Shown piece by piece: positions 1 to 12,962 of a stretch of 64,000 nt of DNA. Origin of the DNA: Pachypanchax playfairii (Eukaryota > Chordata > Actinopteri > Cyprinodontiformes > Aplocheilidae). How positions within the stretch are numbered: position 1 is the stretch's first letter; each line of letters opens with the position of its first letter. The position numbers and the translations under genes are program-made. Below the pieces are notes generated by a model, which saw only the letters and a program-made list of their open reading frames with translations, was not told where the DNA came from and ran no database searches. The stretch lies in the NCBI GenBank assembly GCA_006937955.1, contig SSNP01000342.1, forward strand, positions 124,861 through 188,860. Reading direction: 5' to 3'.

Positions 1-1134
1 GCCCCCTAGCGGAATTTTTGCGTCATTACAACAATAAAGCTGGCGCTTCCATATGACGTAAGCCCAGCTGCCACCGCTTTATCTCTGCCGTTGTTATTCC
101 AACCGGTATCTGTCTTAATCAAGCTTCAAATTCAGTCTGTTTACTTTACCTGGCTCTATATTTGTTTCAATAAATATCATTTCATTGTTGAAAAAATCAA
201 GAGAAACCAGTAAAATATAAAAATACTGGTAAAAAAAACCTTCAGAGTTCAGGTTGGATTGTTTACAGGTTTGATTGTTCACTTTAATCTACATTTAACA
301 GTTTGGTGTTGAAATTTATTAGTCAGCTGTTGGGGCCACAATGATCTATTTGTCTTATTCAGTGAATTTTTTCAGTTTTGACACGATGCAGAATCCTGCA
401 ATCAGCTACACTGATCTGACTGACTGAAAAACCGTTACACTGGCAAACTGACAGACACAAACTGACACAGATAGAGACAGAATCAGCTGATCAGCTGGAA
501 CTTCGGCGCTCTGGGTTTCATCTGGTGCGCATTTTATATTTTGACAGTGTGTGCGGACCTGCGGACCACTTATGCACCCGTGAACATCAGCCAGATCTCT
601 TCTCTCCACCGAGGAAAAGCGACGCAGATACAAATTCGCGTTTGCCTTCTCCTTCGGTCACTTTCCTTCTTAGCCAATAGTCCCTCTGTCGAACGTCCAG
701 GAATTTTTTTTTTTTTTCGTGGTAGGATCCACTTCCCGATAAGTGTCTCTCGGCTGTTTATTTGGATTCTCCGCCATGTCGACCTTCACGTTCTGCCGGC
801 TGCTACGAGACACTGCGTTCTATTTCTTATTATTTTTCTTGTTGTGACATAAAAGACGTAATTTCATGTGCAACAGCGCGGGAATGTCGCAGTCGACGCG
901 CAAAGTAAAAATGATATATATTGAAAAATACCGTGAGATGTTTGAGGAGCCGATCGGCTTAATCTGCATTGTGTCATCTCCTCTGATAGTGGCTTGGCTG
1001 AAACGGACATTCACGGACATGTAAAAGTTACGCACTCCAGCTTTAAATATTAGCTGATTTTTTCCCCCCACTGGCATTGATGTATCTGTGCTCCATGAAT
1101 TAGCCTGTGACCCGTCACAGTTTCAATTTATATT
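1..1134. other. No supportable gene; region upstream of LRR exons
   Basis: No convincing coding exon was found. The stretch around 540-850 is relatively CpG-rich and has a start codon in good context near 776, but its frame closes after about 23 codons and shows no clear donor. It may hold the promoter or first exon of the LRR gene that follows; this is a guess from position only. Confidence 0.3.
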
Positions 1135-1135
1135 C

Positions 1136-1180
1136 TTAAAGAGGCCATTCTATTAAAAACGTTTTTTTCTGATATATATA
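1136..1180 (+). repeat. End fragment of the TTAAAGAGGCC MITE family
   Basis: TTAAAGAGGCC followed by a T-rich run matches the terminus of the MITE family seen whole at 33393-33975. The rest of the element is missing and a (TA)n repeat follows at 1203-1236. Confidence 0.5.
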
Positions 1181-1200
1181 TCAGATATAAATATTTTTTT

Positions 1201-1202
<2 letters not shown>

Positions 1203-1236
<34 letters not shown>
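1203..1236. repeat. (TA)n microsatellite
   Basis: Uninterrupted TA dinucleotide repeat of about 17 units. Confidence 0.95.
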
Positions 1237-1237
<1 letters not shown>

Positions 1238-1834
1238 CCATGTGTTTGTGTATGTCTAGTAACATTGTAACATTGGAAATTGTAATTAATTAGTTTATTC
1301 CATTACTGAAACAAACATGTTCCATAACGTTGTTACTTTAAACAGCATTATTCCTAACACTGGTTATTTTGACGAATTCGTCTATATTATTTAACAGAAA
1401 CAAGAGTATACATATTGATAGTTATGCACAAATTGTCAATTAATAATACACGTCTTTTTTTTAAACTGCACCTAAAATTGGTGTTTTTCTAACTGCACCA
1501 CAAGGTGGCAGTAGTGTGCCAAGCTGGATCTCTCACACTATTTTATATATTTTTCTTTTCATATTCTAATAGAGCAAAAGAAGTGAACCAGTTTTGTGGA
1601 AGTAAAATCGTATATTGAACTTGAATGTATGTTGCTAAGCAACTAATCCTGATGCAGGTTTCTTGCCTGTCTGACTTGTGATTTTTTTATAGAACAATAA
1701 GTGATTGTGTAATTAGGGTTTGCGCTGACTGGTGCTTTAATTAGAAACACTGAACTAACGTGTTAAACTGAATGTTAGTGTTTTGAAACTTTCTTTTGTT
1801 TCAACGTTTCATGTCAGTTGTTTTTACTCTGCAG

Positions 1835-2911
1835 CTGCTGGTGCCTCTCTGAAGCTGTCTGACCTGCAGCTGCTGAATTACGATGCAGTGGTGGTGCCAG
1901 AGGTTTTGAGAACTTTGACCAACCTCAGAAGCTTGTCAATCTTTCACCTTTACTCTGTACCTGGACCCACCTGTCACTTGCAAACATGGCTAACGTCACT
2001 ACCGAACCTCCAAAAACTTACCGTGCATGGTAATTCTTTTATTTCACTTCAAGTCTTTTGGATTGTGAAGTAAAAATGTTCCATGGAAACCTATTGAGAA
2101 AAACATCTGCTGTATTCTCAGAATAGCCCTGCAAACCCTGCAAACAACTTTTCTGTTACGGCCAATTTTTGGGGGTGATCTAGAGAACGGCTGAAGGCAT
2201 AAATGGCCTCATTTAGCTTCAGAAAAAGTTTGATTTCTGGCACAAAAATCACATCCTGAAGCATTTTATTCCATAAAATATTGATTTTACTGGGAGATCT
2301 TGGAGGCCTTCAGTGGAACAGCACTGGTACAGTGATATCACAGGTCCTCGTTTTTTTTGTAAACAGGAGGTCATCCTCTGGCAGCGTATGCTGACTTCCT
2401 TCCTGCCTCCCTCCTCAGCCTGACTCTTTGTGTGGACCTTCTGCCTGAAGACTTGCAGGTGGTCTCCGAAAGAGTTCCTCACCTGCAGCACTTGCATTTG
2501 GAGCCATGGAGCTCGTCCTCCAACCTTATCCAACTCATTCCACAACTCTTTCCTTACCTGAAGACTCTGGCGATTAGGTGAGTCACTCAAACCCCATTAA
2601 AATACACTTCCACAAGCTTTCAGTTGAGTTGCTTTGGTTTAGATTGAAAAGTTTATTGCCTTTCATTTGGTCTCAGACATCATCACGTGTCGGATGAGGA
2701 CTTCCTGGCTTTGCGACAGCTCCAGCATCTCGACACTCTGGAAATTCTGGATCCATTCCACCGACCCAACATAAAAGACCCAAACTGGATTGTGGAAAAA
2801 CCAGGACCTCGTCTGCTGGAGCTGATCTCTGACCTGAAGAGATTAACCAACGATAAAATCAGAGTGGTCACCACCCCGCACAGAGACTTCCTCTCCTGCG
2901 ACTGTGTTTGA
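1835..2911 (+). CDS. Leucine-rich-repeat protein, three C-terminal exons (possibly F-box/LRR type)
   Basis: Three exons join in phase: 1835-2029, 2367-2577 and 2677-2911 (TGA at 2909-2911). All have AG acceptors, and the two internal donors are GT. The protein shows LRR-like segments such as LRTLTNLRSLSIFHL, LTSLPNLQKLTVHG, RVPHLQHLHLEPW and LFPYLKTLAI, then a tail ending DFLSCDCV. Spacing of leucines at 20-30 residues suits an irregular LRR fold as in FBXL proteins, which act as substrate receptors of SCF ubiquitin ligases. No F-box could be located, so the family is inferred only from the repeat style. The 5' exons are missing: they lie upstream of 1835 or left of the window. No transmembrane segment is seen in the visible part. 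It is convergent with tmem185, which lies 5 kb downstream on the other strand. Confidence 0.6.
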
Positions 2912-3890
2912 CGGGAGTCCGACCCCAACGGCACTGCAAAGCACTTAGTAAGCATGTTTAACATTTAGTTGGTGTGAGATTCTTTGACAAATACTGTACG
3001 AAAGTTAGAGATTCTTAAGTCAGACTTTGTGATTGTCGAAGCTCCATAGCTAGCCAAGCACTTCACTGTTTAAAGCCTTACAAAGCTCTTAGCAGTTTAT
3101 GCACTTAGCATCAGGTACAAGGGGACAGAGACCAAAAATCAGGACGTGACTCTGAGACTTTGTATAAAACGTGCGTCTAGTTTTTGTGTTGTTCAAAAGT
3201 GAAGCCAAAGTATTCTGTTAACAGGAGCCGCTTACTCACCATTATTTTATATGGAGGGGGTGGAACTTAAAATGTTTACAGAAGTCAGCCACCAGGGGGT
3301 GCTGGTTTTTGTTTCAGCTTGAACTTTAGCTGTACATTTGTGTTTGTTAATCTGTGAAAGCTTAGGCTAACATCAAAAGAACCTTTTCAAACATGTGAAG
3401 TGGAGTGTTCTGGTTTAAGTGATGAGAGAGGTGATTAATTGGTTGCAGGAACATAACGCTAAGGTTGACACTAACACAGTGAGCTCCCCTGGTGGCCAGA
3501 CATGGTAATGCACTGTCTGTAGTCAAAACATGCCTTAGAACTGAGTTTAACTTGGTTATTTACTGTCTATTGCAAATGTTTTTTTTTTTTTTTTGTTTTG
3601 GTTTTTTTTTTTTAAGATTATTAGAGGGATTAGGCCAAATATGTAATTTAATTCATTAGGAAAATAAGAGCGTGAGGAATTTTGGTTGGTTCATTTTAGA
3701 AGTTTCTTTTTTGGCGGGATAAATGAGGATTTTGCCATCACTGAGTGTTTCACCTTATTTAAGTTTGTAGAAAATGTATGTTTTAAATTAATTTTTTGTT
3801 TGATTTCAATCTTACAGTTCTGTGCAAACGTTTTAGGCAGTGGAAGAAAATCTAAATTAAATCAGTATTTGTTTGCTGTAACTGCTGTTG

Positions 3891-4186
3891 GGGCGGCTGT
3901 GGCTCAGTGGTTAGAGCGGTCGTCCTCCAATTTGAAGGTTGGTGGATCGATCCCGGCTTCCACCGCCACATGTCGAAGTGTCCTTGGGCAAGACACTGAA
4001 CCCCATGTTGCCCCCCGATCTGCGTATCGGGTTGTGTGAGTGTTAGCCCCTACCCTCTCCCCCCGGTTTACATATCGGGTTGTGTGAATGGGTGAATGCA
4101 AAACCTTGTAGTGTGAAAGCGCTTTGAGTGGTCTGAATGACTAGAAAAGCGCTATACAAATACAGGACATTTACCATTTACCATTC
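3891..4186 (+). mobile_element. tRNA-derived SINE with ACCATTT tail
   Basis: A tRNA-like head with A box (TGGCTCAGTGGTTAGAGCGG) and B-box-like GGTGGATCGATCCC is followed by a body and the conserved 3' piece AAAGCGCTATACAAATACAG, ending in tandem ACCATTT units. It abuts a truncated MITE at 4187, so the two insertions are overlapping events. Confidence 0.75.
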
Positions 4187-4682
4187 ATACTGGGTGTGAA
4201 AACAGGTCAACAACTTCTCTTTCAGTTTTTATCTCTCAAACTACACAGGTGGCGATAAAACACAAATTCTCCCGAGTTTGAAAGGCCTGTACTTGTTTCG
4301 TTAGTATTCATCAGCTCCCGCAGTTGAAACCATGCCTAGCATGCTGCTAGCTAAAAGCTGTTAGCATAAGACGTAGCAAACAGGAAGACACAACGTCTGA
4401 CGTTGCCATGCGCAGCTGGGCAGAAAACGGCATTCTTTGCTCTCATAGGCTAGTTGGTTAGCCAATCTGAGTCCTGCAAATTCAAATAATGAATATGAAC
4501 GAGCTGCTGACGAAGCCTGAAGAAAGGAGCCGGAACCACCCGAATTTTAACGCAGACTGATTGAAAGGTCTGTTAATCAGTGTTTCCTGACGTTTTTTTA
4601 GATATAAAATGTTTCATATTACTGGTTAATACTTAAGAAATAACCACAAAGTCCTGAAATGTGTATGAAATGGCCTCTTTAA
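4187..4682 (+). mobile_element. TTAA-flanked MITE, 5'-truncated copy A
   Basis: Matches the family seen complete at 33393-33975, starting inside the element near GGGTGTGAAAACAGGTC and ending in GAAATGGCCTCTTTAA at 4682. The 5' terminus has been lost where the SINE sits. Confidence 0.75.
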
Positions 4683-5148
4683 CATGCTTAGAAGATAATT
4701 CAGTCATTTGTGTAAAGTGTATAGAACCAGAGGAGCATCTAAAACCAGCAGGGAAGTGGGGCCCTGAGGAGCAGGATTAAACAAAGCACTGATTTAGGGG
4801 ACAAAGTCTGGATCCCTGGAAACCATGAACAGACTCTGGTCTAGTGGAGCACAGTGGTGTTAATTTGAATCAATAACTCTGGTCCATAAATGTTAAATGA
4901 GCCTTTACATTCCCTTGTATTATATAAATCTCTTATAATGACGTGTGATTGTGTGAAGTTCGCCATCTTGTTTGTCCTTTGATCCTGTTGCACTCGTTTT
5001 GAGTTTACGTAACAAAATAAATCCTTCTGTCACTTATCGGTTTAGAATAAATGTGTTCTTGTCTTTTATCAGAACTGAATGTCATTAATCTTGTATATCA
5101 TACTGTAGGTCTTAGTTCCATGACTTACAGAATATTCTCCTTTAAAGA

Positions 5149-5334
5149 GCTGCATAGTGGTGCAGCTGGTTGGCACTGCTGCCTCACATCAACAAGGACG
5201 GAGGTTCAAATCCAGAGTGTGTGAAATCTGCAAGTTCTCTCAATGCAGTTTTCTTCCTGGTGCTTTCGTTACCTCCAATGAAAAAATACCTATCAGGTTA
5301 ACTGGTTCCAGGTGTGATTGTGTGTGTGTGTGTG
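5149..5334 (+). mobile_element. tRNA-derived SINE remnant and (GT)n
   Basis: Head with GTGGTGCAGCTGGTTGGCA and B box GGTTCAAATCC resembles the SINE at 31875-32249. The body decays into a GT repeat at about 5316-5334. Confidence 0.6.
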
Positions 5335-5525
5335 TTTGTCTCTGTGATATACGACGTGTATCCCAACTTTCACTCTGTGTGAGGCTCCAGCTGACAGTAG
5401 CAACCAGATCGCATCATCATTCAGGAGGAACCTGTGAGGATGAGGCTGTTTGTGCTGCAGTTCCTATATCTACCACTAGATGGTGGTAAATAACGTGCCA
5501 GTAACTGAAGTACTGTTTACACCCA

Positions 5526-6009
5526 TTAAAGCAGAACTAAGTAAGTTTTTTCACCTCAATAAATGTTTTCTAGAGTCCCTGTGGGGGTAAACAAGGACTT
5601 GGCGGGGTGATTCGTGGGTCCCTCCCCTCCCTCCGGGGTCTGTGTCCTGAAAGCAGCACTTGCAACTTTCAGTGGATCGGACCCGACTAATCTCGCGAGA
5701 ACAAACCTGCTTTACGGCACTCACACTCACGTACATAAATACAAGCATGAAGCCCTTGCCGTTGTTAGCAACGCCACCCTTAGGAGCGCAAAGATGACAA
5801 TAATACTCACCTGTCGAGACATTTTCTTGGTTTTGTTTTTCTTTCTTCTTGCAAAAGCCTTCTCTGCACGTTGTTGGGGGGGCGGCGGCGGGGTGGAGGG
5901 GGGGTGGGGGGGGGTCTGCGGCGACGGCGGGGGAACGTTACGACAGTGAGCTTTCACAGGGGACCAGTAGGGGGAGAGCGAGAGCAAAACTTACTTAGTT
6001 CTGCTTTAA
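5526..6009. mobile_element. Complete TTAA MITE with perfect 24-bp inverted ends
   Basis: The ends are exact inverted repeats beginning TTAAAGCAGAACTAAG and both carry TTAA, the target duplication of piggyBac- and Kolobok-type elements. Length is 484 bp. The interior has no transposase frame. It carries a strongly G-rich tract at about 5876-5935 with several runs of four or more G, able in principle to form quadruplexes. Confidence 0.85.
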
Positions 6010-7921
6010 TGTATGTAAAAATACCAAAATTTAACTGAATTCAGATTTTTTTTTAAAGTCACACCTCTGTCGGTATATGTATTTTATACATTAACACCAA
6101 TCAGTTAATAAAAATGAGTTAATTCACACAATGAAGTTCAAGAAATCTTTTATTTTGTGCTGGAAGTGTTTTTTCCCCTCTGGAGGTCAGATTTAGGAAA
6201 TAAGTGATTAGCAGCTTTTTCTCTTTGATAATAGTTTTTAATGTATCATGTCTGAATGGGGAAAAAACTCTGAAGATCCACAGTTAGTGAATACGGCCGA
6301 ATATTTAATGGAAAATGGAGGCAGCAAGACCTTAGAAGTGGATCCATATTCATATTATAATTAGAAAAGATAGAAAGAAATTTTTGAAAACAGGAAAAAT
6401 ATATCCTAAAATTTTCAGACTTAAAAAGAAAAATTAACTGAGAATCTTTACATTTAAATTACTCTCGAATTAACAAAGAAATTACATAATTAACCTGCTC
6501 AGCGCATTTAGCTTGGTGTTTTTCCTCCTGTGGACGTCTGGTTAAACATGGCTGGTTCATCTGATGCTGAAGTTTGATTTTTATATCAATATTAAACTGT
6601 TTGATTCCTGGAGTCTCCACTCCCCACTAACCCTCTGCAGTAAGAAACCACTGAGCATTATAATAATGTAAAAAGTGACTCTTCTGCACAGATGCTACGT
6701 GAGCTTGAATGAAAGTAAGAGTGAAGGACTGGTTTTATTTGAACCTTCTGGTCCCAAACAAGCCAAGGTATTTACAAAAAAACCCCTAAAAGAATACAAA
6801 AAATATTCATAAAAAGTCCTACGGTGCTTTACTGAGAAGCAGTTAACAAAGTGCCTTTTTTATTGTTCTCCTCTTAAAGTCTATTTGTTTTTCAGGTTTA
6901 TTTTAGAATAGAATACTCTGAATGTAATAAGTTACTGTAACTAATCTGTCAGTGTGCTCTGTAGTGGGTGGCGACATGTTCAGATTGTGGCCCCGCCTCT
7001 CACCCAGTGACAGCTGCCCTGCACAGGAACAAGCAGGATGGATCCTTCAGTGTTCAGTTTTTAAAGATTAAAGCCTCTCTGACTGAGTTGTGACTGCTGG
7101 AAACTAAATTATGAGGGAAATGGAAAGTGGCACCCTTCTGGGTCACATGACCTGGCCTGGGTCACATGACCTGACTGCAAACAAATTACAGCTGTCCTCT
7201 GGTGGAAATGTTCTTGTTGCATTACAGTCAGAAAGTGTCTTTACTGATGTGACACACAAATCTGGACTCACTGAGACTAAAATGAGACGAATTTCAGGTG
7301 GGTTGTAGAAGCCCCCCCCCCCATGATAATAATTTGGAAGGAATCTCTGCAGCAGCTACACAAACTTCCTCTTTAAATGAACCCAATGATCTCCAAGTAT
7401 TCTATTAAAAACAAACCTGAAAAAAAAAACTTTAGCTCCACCCCCCATCTCTCTGGACACATGTGGTCAAAAGGGAGAACAAAAAAAACAAGAGGGGAAC
7501 ACTGATTCCATAATCCATCCCCAGAGTCCCCCCGGTGGTCCCGTCGCAGACTGATCCATCAGTACTCTGTTCCAGATCTGAAGTCTCAGCAGCATCCAAA
7601 GACCCAAATCTGTCAATCAGACCGATTCCCCCAAAATGTTCATGTTGAGAATAGAAACAGCGAGTAACAGTGCACGTCCACCTACAGGTGAAAAAACAAA
7701 CATCTGTCTATTTATTCTCTTGACAGATTTAGGAAGAGTCTTAGAACAGCTGGAGAAACTAATATGAGGAACGTCCCCACACTGGTTCTGAAGGGTTCCC
7801 CTGTCAGGGTATGATGCTGCACAGTTTAGGTGGAGGGTGGGTGGATTACACTAAACCGTGTCCTCTGCTGTTTGGGGTTTTAACAGATTAAAAAGCCCGA
7901 GTCCTGCAGCAGCTCCAGCTG
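6010..7921. other. Intergenic and tmem185 3' UTR side; no other gene seen
   Basis: No coding exon was recognised. The part nearest 7921 should be the 3' UTR of tmem185 (minus strand). A duplicated GGTCACATGACCTG lies near 7140-7173. Confidence 0.4.
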
Positions 7922-10900
7922 TTAATCAGGCATGTCGATGCAAAGTTTTGGAGGCGGGACGAAGTATTTCCCCGGGCTCTGTGTGATGACCACGCCCGTC
8001 TTCTTGTGGAACATGGGGGCGATCTTTGGTGGTGGCTCTGGGACAGGAAGATCCTCGGCCGACTCGGGGTCCTCGCTGCGCTGGAGGTCGTAGGACACGT
8101 TGCCGTACTCTCGCAGGAAGGGCAGCAGCTCTAACAGGAAGTGGCAAAAGTCCTTACGGATGCCGAACCACCCTGAGGATGGATCAGAAGAAAAGACGTT
8201 AACAGCAAAGAAAACCAAAAAGTTCACAACTAACCTGATCTTGTGTTCGTTATGAAGCGTGTTCTCAACCGTCTGATGATAGTTACATATTTAATCATGC
8301 ATGTTTAGCTGCTGACTGTATTTAAATGTCACTTCTAAAATTTTCAGCCTTGTAAATGACACACCCACATGAAACTCTGGTTTTCCACATCATTAAGAGG
8401 TGGGCGTGTCTGTGTGACCAGCCTGTACCTCGCTTGTGAGTCAGACCCCGCCCACCCTACAGCTGATTACAGCTGCTTGTATCTGGGATGGAATCGCTGA
8501 AGCTTTTTATTACAACAGAAGAGATTTTGCTCCATTCTGGATGTTTTTAAATCGCCGCGTTTGAGTGAAACGAAGTCGGCCATCGATGAGTTTGCAGCAG
8601 GTTTTATTTCATGTTCATGCTCACGTGGAACATCAGCTCTGGAGAACCGTCGCCTTAAAAAACTTTGTTGAAACACACCAGTTTATTTCAATGTCTTCCT
8701 TGAACAATACAAACTATGATATGACCTGTGATGTGTAATTTTTAGAAAAATGAGCAGATTTGGGAGTGATCTGGATCACCGTCTGGATCCAGCTGAAAAT
8801 CACAACAATATGAACACTCACAGTGGTTTCCTCCCTTCTGGCCAAAGGTGGTAGCCATGAGTGTGAGCAGCGAGAGCCACAGAGGAACGAACACACACAC
8901 GTAGCTCAGACTGTTGTGTCCATCCAACTTGTGCACCAGAAGGATCTGAACAGACAGAGACCAGTGATTGGAATCTCCATGTTACATTTACATTAACAAA
9001 CATTAAAATTTGAAACTCTGAAATGATCGAGTTGGAAGTTTTACCTCAAAGGTGAGGAGAGGTACCACAATAGTCATCCAGCTGATCGCCATGGTGATGT
9101 GAGTCCGCCGCTGCTCGGCGATGATGTCGATGGAGCGGAGGAAGAGGACCGACCAGATAATGTAGTAGAGGACAACAAGGCACAAGAAGGACATGAGGAT
9201 CCAGAGCGGGACACAGACGACCTGCGGGACACAAACCCAGCAGCAGGTTTTAGATTGAACGCAGATGAAATCAGAATCTCTCCAGCCGTGAAACAACATC
9301 ATGATTCAGTGTTCCTCACCAGCCACGGCCAGTTGATGATTCTGTCCAGCCTCAGAGCGATGAAGATGAACTGCAGGATGTTTACTGAACACAACACCTC
9401 CAGCTGAGGGGACAGACCACATGAAGTCATTAGCATAGCAACCATGAGCATCAGGAGGGTTTGCTGGTCACATGACGAGTTAAAAAGACCCTTTTATTGT
9501 CAGTTTTTAGGAGAAAAGTCCAACTTCAGTCTTTACCAAACCCTGATACTCAGAGGAACAAGTGGAACAAATCACAGAGGAGGATCAGCTTCCAACGTGT
9601 CTGTGCACTCTGTGGGGGCGGGGCAAAATGTATGCGGTGATGACAGTAAACTGTCTACAAGTTGATGTAGAATTTGTGTTTCCTGTTTACAAACGATCTG
9701 AAAATTTCATCGATTTTTGTGTGAAAAATCTCCAAATTTTAAACTTAGACAAAGTGGACCTTCCTGTGACCCATTAAAACTTTGAGTATTTCTACTGTAA
9801 TGTTCACCTGAGCTACAGCGTTCCAAAGGGGGCGGGGTTTTAACTCCGGTTCTCTCAAAAACCTTGTTTTGTTATTGAAAAGTTTTACAGATTTTTAATC
9901 ATGTGAACATGGTACAACACGCCTCTACCAAAGTCACAGAACTTTACTGCATTGTGCATGTTGATGTGCATGTATATGCAGCAACTGCGATGTGTCCCAC
10001 CCCTCTCACAGCCACCCCCCAACCCTGAGATGCAACAAGCAGGTATAGAATGGATGGATAGATTTACACACATAAATCATGAAAAAGTACAACTGGACTG
10101 CAAATCGAAGTACTGAAGGTGCCTCCCTGTGTACTGCACAACTAACAGACTGTTGAATTGTAAAAATAGCAGCTGCAGCTTTTTTGTGACAAGTAGCTAA
10201 ACTGCCTCTAAGAAAAGGATATAAAATCAAACTGTTAAAACCCAGCTGACAGTGTTGTGAACTGGTGTACTAAATCTCACCCTGAGCTCCCACACGTGTC
10301 GGCATCTCTTACCTCCAGGGAGCGATCGTGTCGAAACCCCCAGACGCACGCTGCTACAGAAACAGGCGACACAAAGAAGAGAGGCATGAAGACAAGGAGC
10401 CAGAAGTAGTTCCCTCTCGCCACGCGGTCACACACCAACACTTCGAACATCAGCAGCAGGACGTGGAGCCCCACGGCGATCAGCATGGCCTTGAACTCCA
10501 CACACGTCTCTCCTTCAGCCCTGATAAGAAGCACAGAGAGATCAAAGGGGTCAGAGCACAGGAGCTGGCAAGGAGGGGGGGGTTGTAGTGACTCAAACCA
10601 TGACTACCTGTACTGAGGATTGTGAGCCCATACTCCAGTCCCCACGGAGGCTCCAATGATTACTAACAGCTTCCACAGCCATATGGGGGTAAACACAGCC
10701 CAATAGCTCCACTGGATGACTCCATCCAGCCTCAAGGACAGCAACACGGAGAAGAGCAGCAGGCAGGAGTAGATCAGGAACTTACTGTAGAACAAGAGCC
10801 ACACATGACAACTGATTATTATTTTCCATCTATTTTACTGTCTCACAGCTACAATATGGCTTCTGCACCACTTCAGACTCTCTAATATGTAGATAAAGTG

Positions 10901-12962
10901 TGTTGACTTGTTACTTCATGACTTGCTGTCATGACTTATATTTAATGTATTTTTTCCTGGTAGAAATTCTCAATTAGATCCATCCACACACACACACACT
11001 CACACCTAGGGACAATTTAGAGTCACCAATTAATCTCATGCATGTTTTTAGACAGCACCGGGAGAACAAGCAAACTCCATGTAGAAAAATCCCAGGACCT
11101 TCTCGCTGCAAGGCAACAGTGCTACCAACTGTGCCACCGTGCAGCCTGTTCTCATTTTAGATGTTCTACAGTATTCATATATGGAAGATCACCGCACAAT
11201 ATTGAGGAAGGTGCATTTATCGGAAGTGATGAAATGCTGGAGCAGAAGATGTAAGTGATTTACTATGACAGAAAATAGAGAATCAGATGAAGAATCTGTT
11301 GTTTCTGAGTGTTTGTCTATTTTTTAATGAGAAATCAACTGAGGAGATGAAACTTTATGAAGAGTTCTGCTAGAGGTTTCTTCCTGTTAAAAGGGAGTCG
11401 TTCCTTTCCACTGTCGCCAATCGTGCTTGCTAAGGATGGGGGATTGTGCTGAAATAACAATTCAGCCCAATCGGCTGGTTCCTTAGATAGAAAATGTTTT
11501 ATTATTAATTGGTTGATTTTTCTGTGAAGTGCCTTGAAATGACTTTGTCATGAACTGGCGCTTTATAAATAAATAAACATTAACTTGAACCAGTTTTGGT
11601 GCACACAGTGCATGTTTGAGCTGAAATCGGTTCCACTGGCTTCAAGTTCAAACACAGTCAGTCTCAGTGTCATTGTGAATCTAAACAAACATTACAGATA
11701 AGCAGCCAGATCAGAGCAGAAGAAAGAGAAAAAGAGAATAAACAGACCAAAATTCACAGAGAAATCTGTCATGGAGTCAGATCCTGATGTGAGCAACTCC
11801 GGTGAAACTGAGTGTCTCTGTTTATCTGTGTTTTTATGGGGTGTTATTGTGATGACTAAGTCGAGTGAATTGTAGGCACACCTCAGTGTGTACGTGTTAA
11901 CAGCTGTGAAAAAAGTTCAAAACATTCATGATGTATCTTCATGACAGCAGCTGATTTCACCAAAAGATCCTGTAGATCTGAGAGAGAAGAAGTTCATTTC
12001 AAACTCCAGTTGCTTATAATTTATAATATCCACATACTCAGAACTCTGTGAGTTGAGGGTCATTCAGAAAAGAGGATTTCCACACCGTTCTTTGCGCATG
12101 TCGCTGCCTTTTTTTCTGTGCAGTATTTGATTACAGCTCATGTTTTTCATAGACCGTACTTTTCATGGATCAATCCAACCCACTGAGTCACAACATCTAC
12201 ATTTGATCCTCAGTCTTTTATTTCTGAATGAGCAATTTCATCATTCACTAGGTCTGATTTAGGGGAACACATTACAACCACCTGCTGTACAGCGTTTCAC
12301 CATCTTATCAATGAAAACACAAGCTTACAAAGGCTTTTCAATGTCCATTCAAAATGTAAACAGAATTGCAGAACTGCATTTCAAACTCAGACTCACCTAA
12401 AGCTCATAAAACATTCATACTTGTGCTATAAGAGTCAAACAACACAAATTTGCACCATATTTCATTAAATATAGTTATAATGCTTGTGAAAGTGTTAATG
12501 ACACCTGAATGTGTCAAAGACACTTTAATCCTACCAACATTCAGCTTTTGAATCTTGACTTATTGTAAACAAAGCAGTTAGAGGCCTAATTTCATTTAAC
12601 ATCTATCCTCAGTGGTGAAAAGTACCGCTAACAGCATCTACAGAAAACATAAACATTTATTTTTGTCTACAGTAACAGACACTTTTACAGAACCATACAC
12701 CTCATCGTTTTCATGCTGTTTATATTAGCATGCTAGCCGGGCCTTTAGCAACCAAACTCCACCTTTTAATCTTTGTCGATTTATATTTTAACAGTTTTAC
12801 AAACTAAAGTAACTGTCCAGAAACCAGAGTAAATGTCTGTGTTTTCAAAGATGCGAGACACTAGTTTTACGCATGTTTCCCAAAGGAGAGACGATGCTAA
12901 CAGTTAGCTGGTAGCTGCCGTTACCTCGGATTGAAGTCCTGAAAGAGTCCTCTGAGATTCAT
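7922..12962 (-). CDS. tmem185: Transmembrane protein 185 (TMEM185A/B orthologue), complete
   Basis: Seven coding exons read on the minus strand: 12925-12962, 10608-10784, 10313-10520, 9320-9403, 9045-9221, 8822-8945 and 7922-8172. They total 1059 nt, giving 352 residues, close to the roughly 350 of vertebrate TMEM185. All junctions are GT/AG and phases agree. The product starts MNLRGLFQDFNPS and ends in the family tail ITQSPGKYF...IDMPD, both hallmarks. It has a chain of hydrophobic segments (FLIYSCLLLFSVLLSLRLDG, AMLIAVGLHVLLLMFEVLV, WLLVFMPLFFVSPVSVAACV, LWILMSFLCLVVLYYIIWSV, SWMTIVVPLLTFE, FVPLWLSLLTLMATTFG), so it is a multipass membrane protein. TMEM185 proteins have no established biochemical function. 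The first intron, 2.1 kb, holds a reverse-oriented SINE. Nothing suggests inactivation. Confidence 0.97.
10983..11152 (-). mobile_element. tRNA-headed SINE in tmem185 intron 1, reverse orientation
   Basis: On the minus strand it reads from a GCTGCACGGTGGCACAGTTG-like head through to AAATTGTCCCTAGGTGTG, the same order as the SINE at 31875-32249. It ends in a CA-rich tail on the plus strand at 10985-11000. Confidence 0.65.

Noticed and set aside
541..852. 103-codon plus-strand frame with WILRHVDLHVLPA, faintly like an F-box protein segment
   Set aside because: It crosses a long poly-T run, has no matching donor to the LRR exons and the resemblance is a few residues only.
3898..3970. tRNA-like A and B boxes that could suggest a tRNA gene
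   Set aside because: They are the head of a SINE with a long non-tRNA body and tail; the same holds at 5149, 31875 and 58942.
5614..5987. Proline/glycine-rich frames on both strands
   Set aside because: They lie wholly inside a MITE and come from its G-rich tract.
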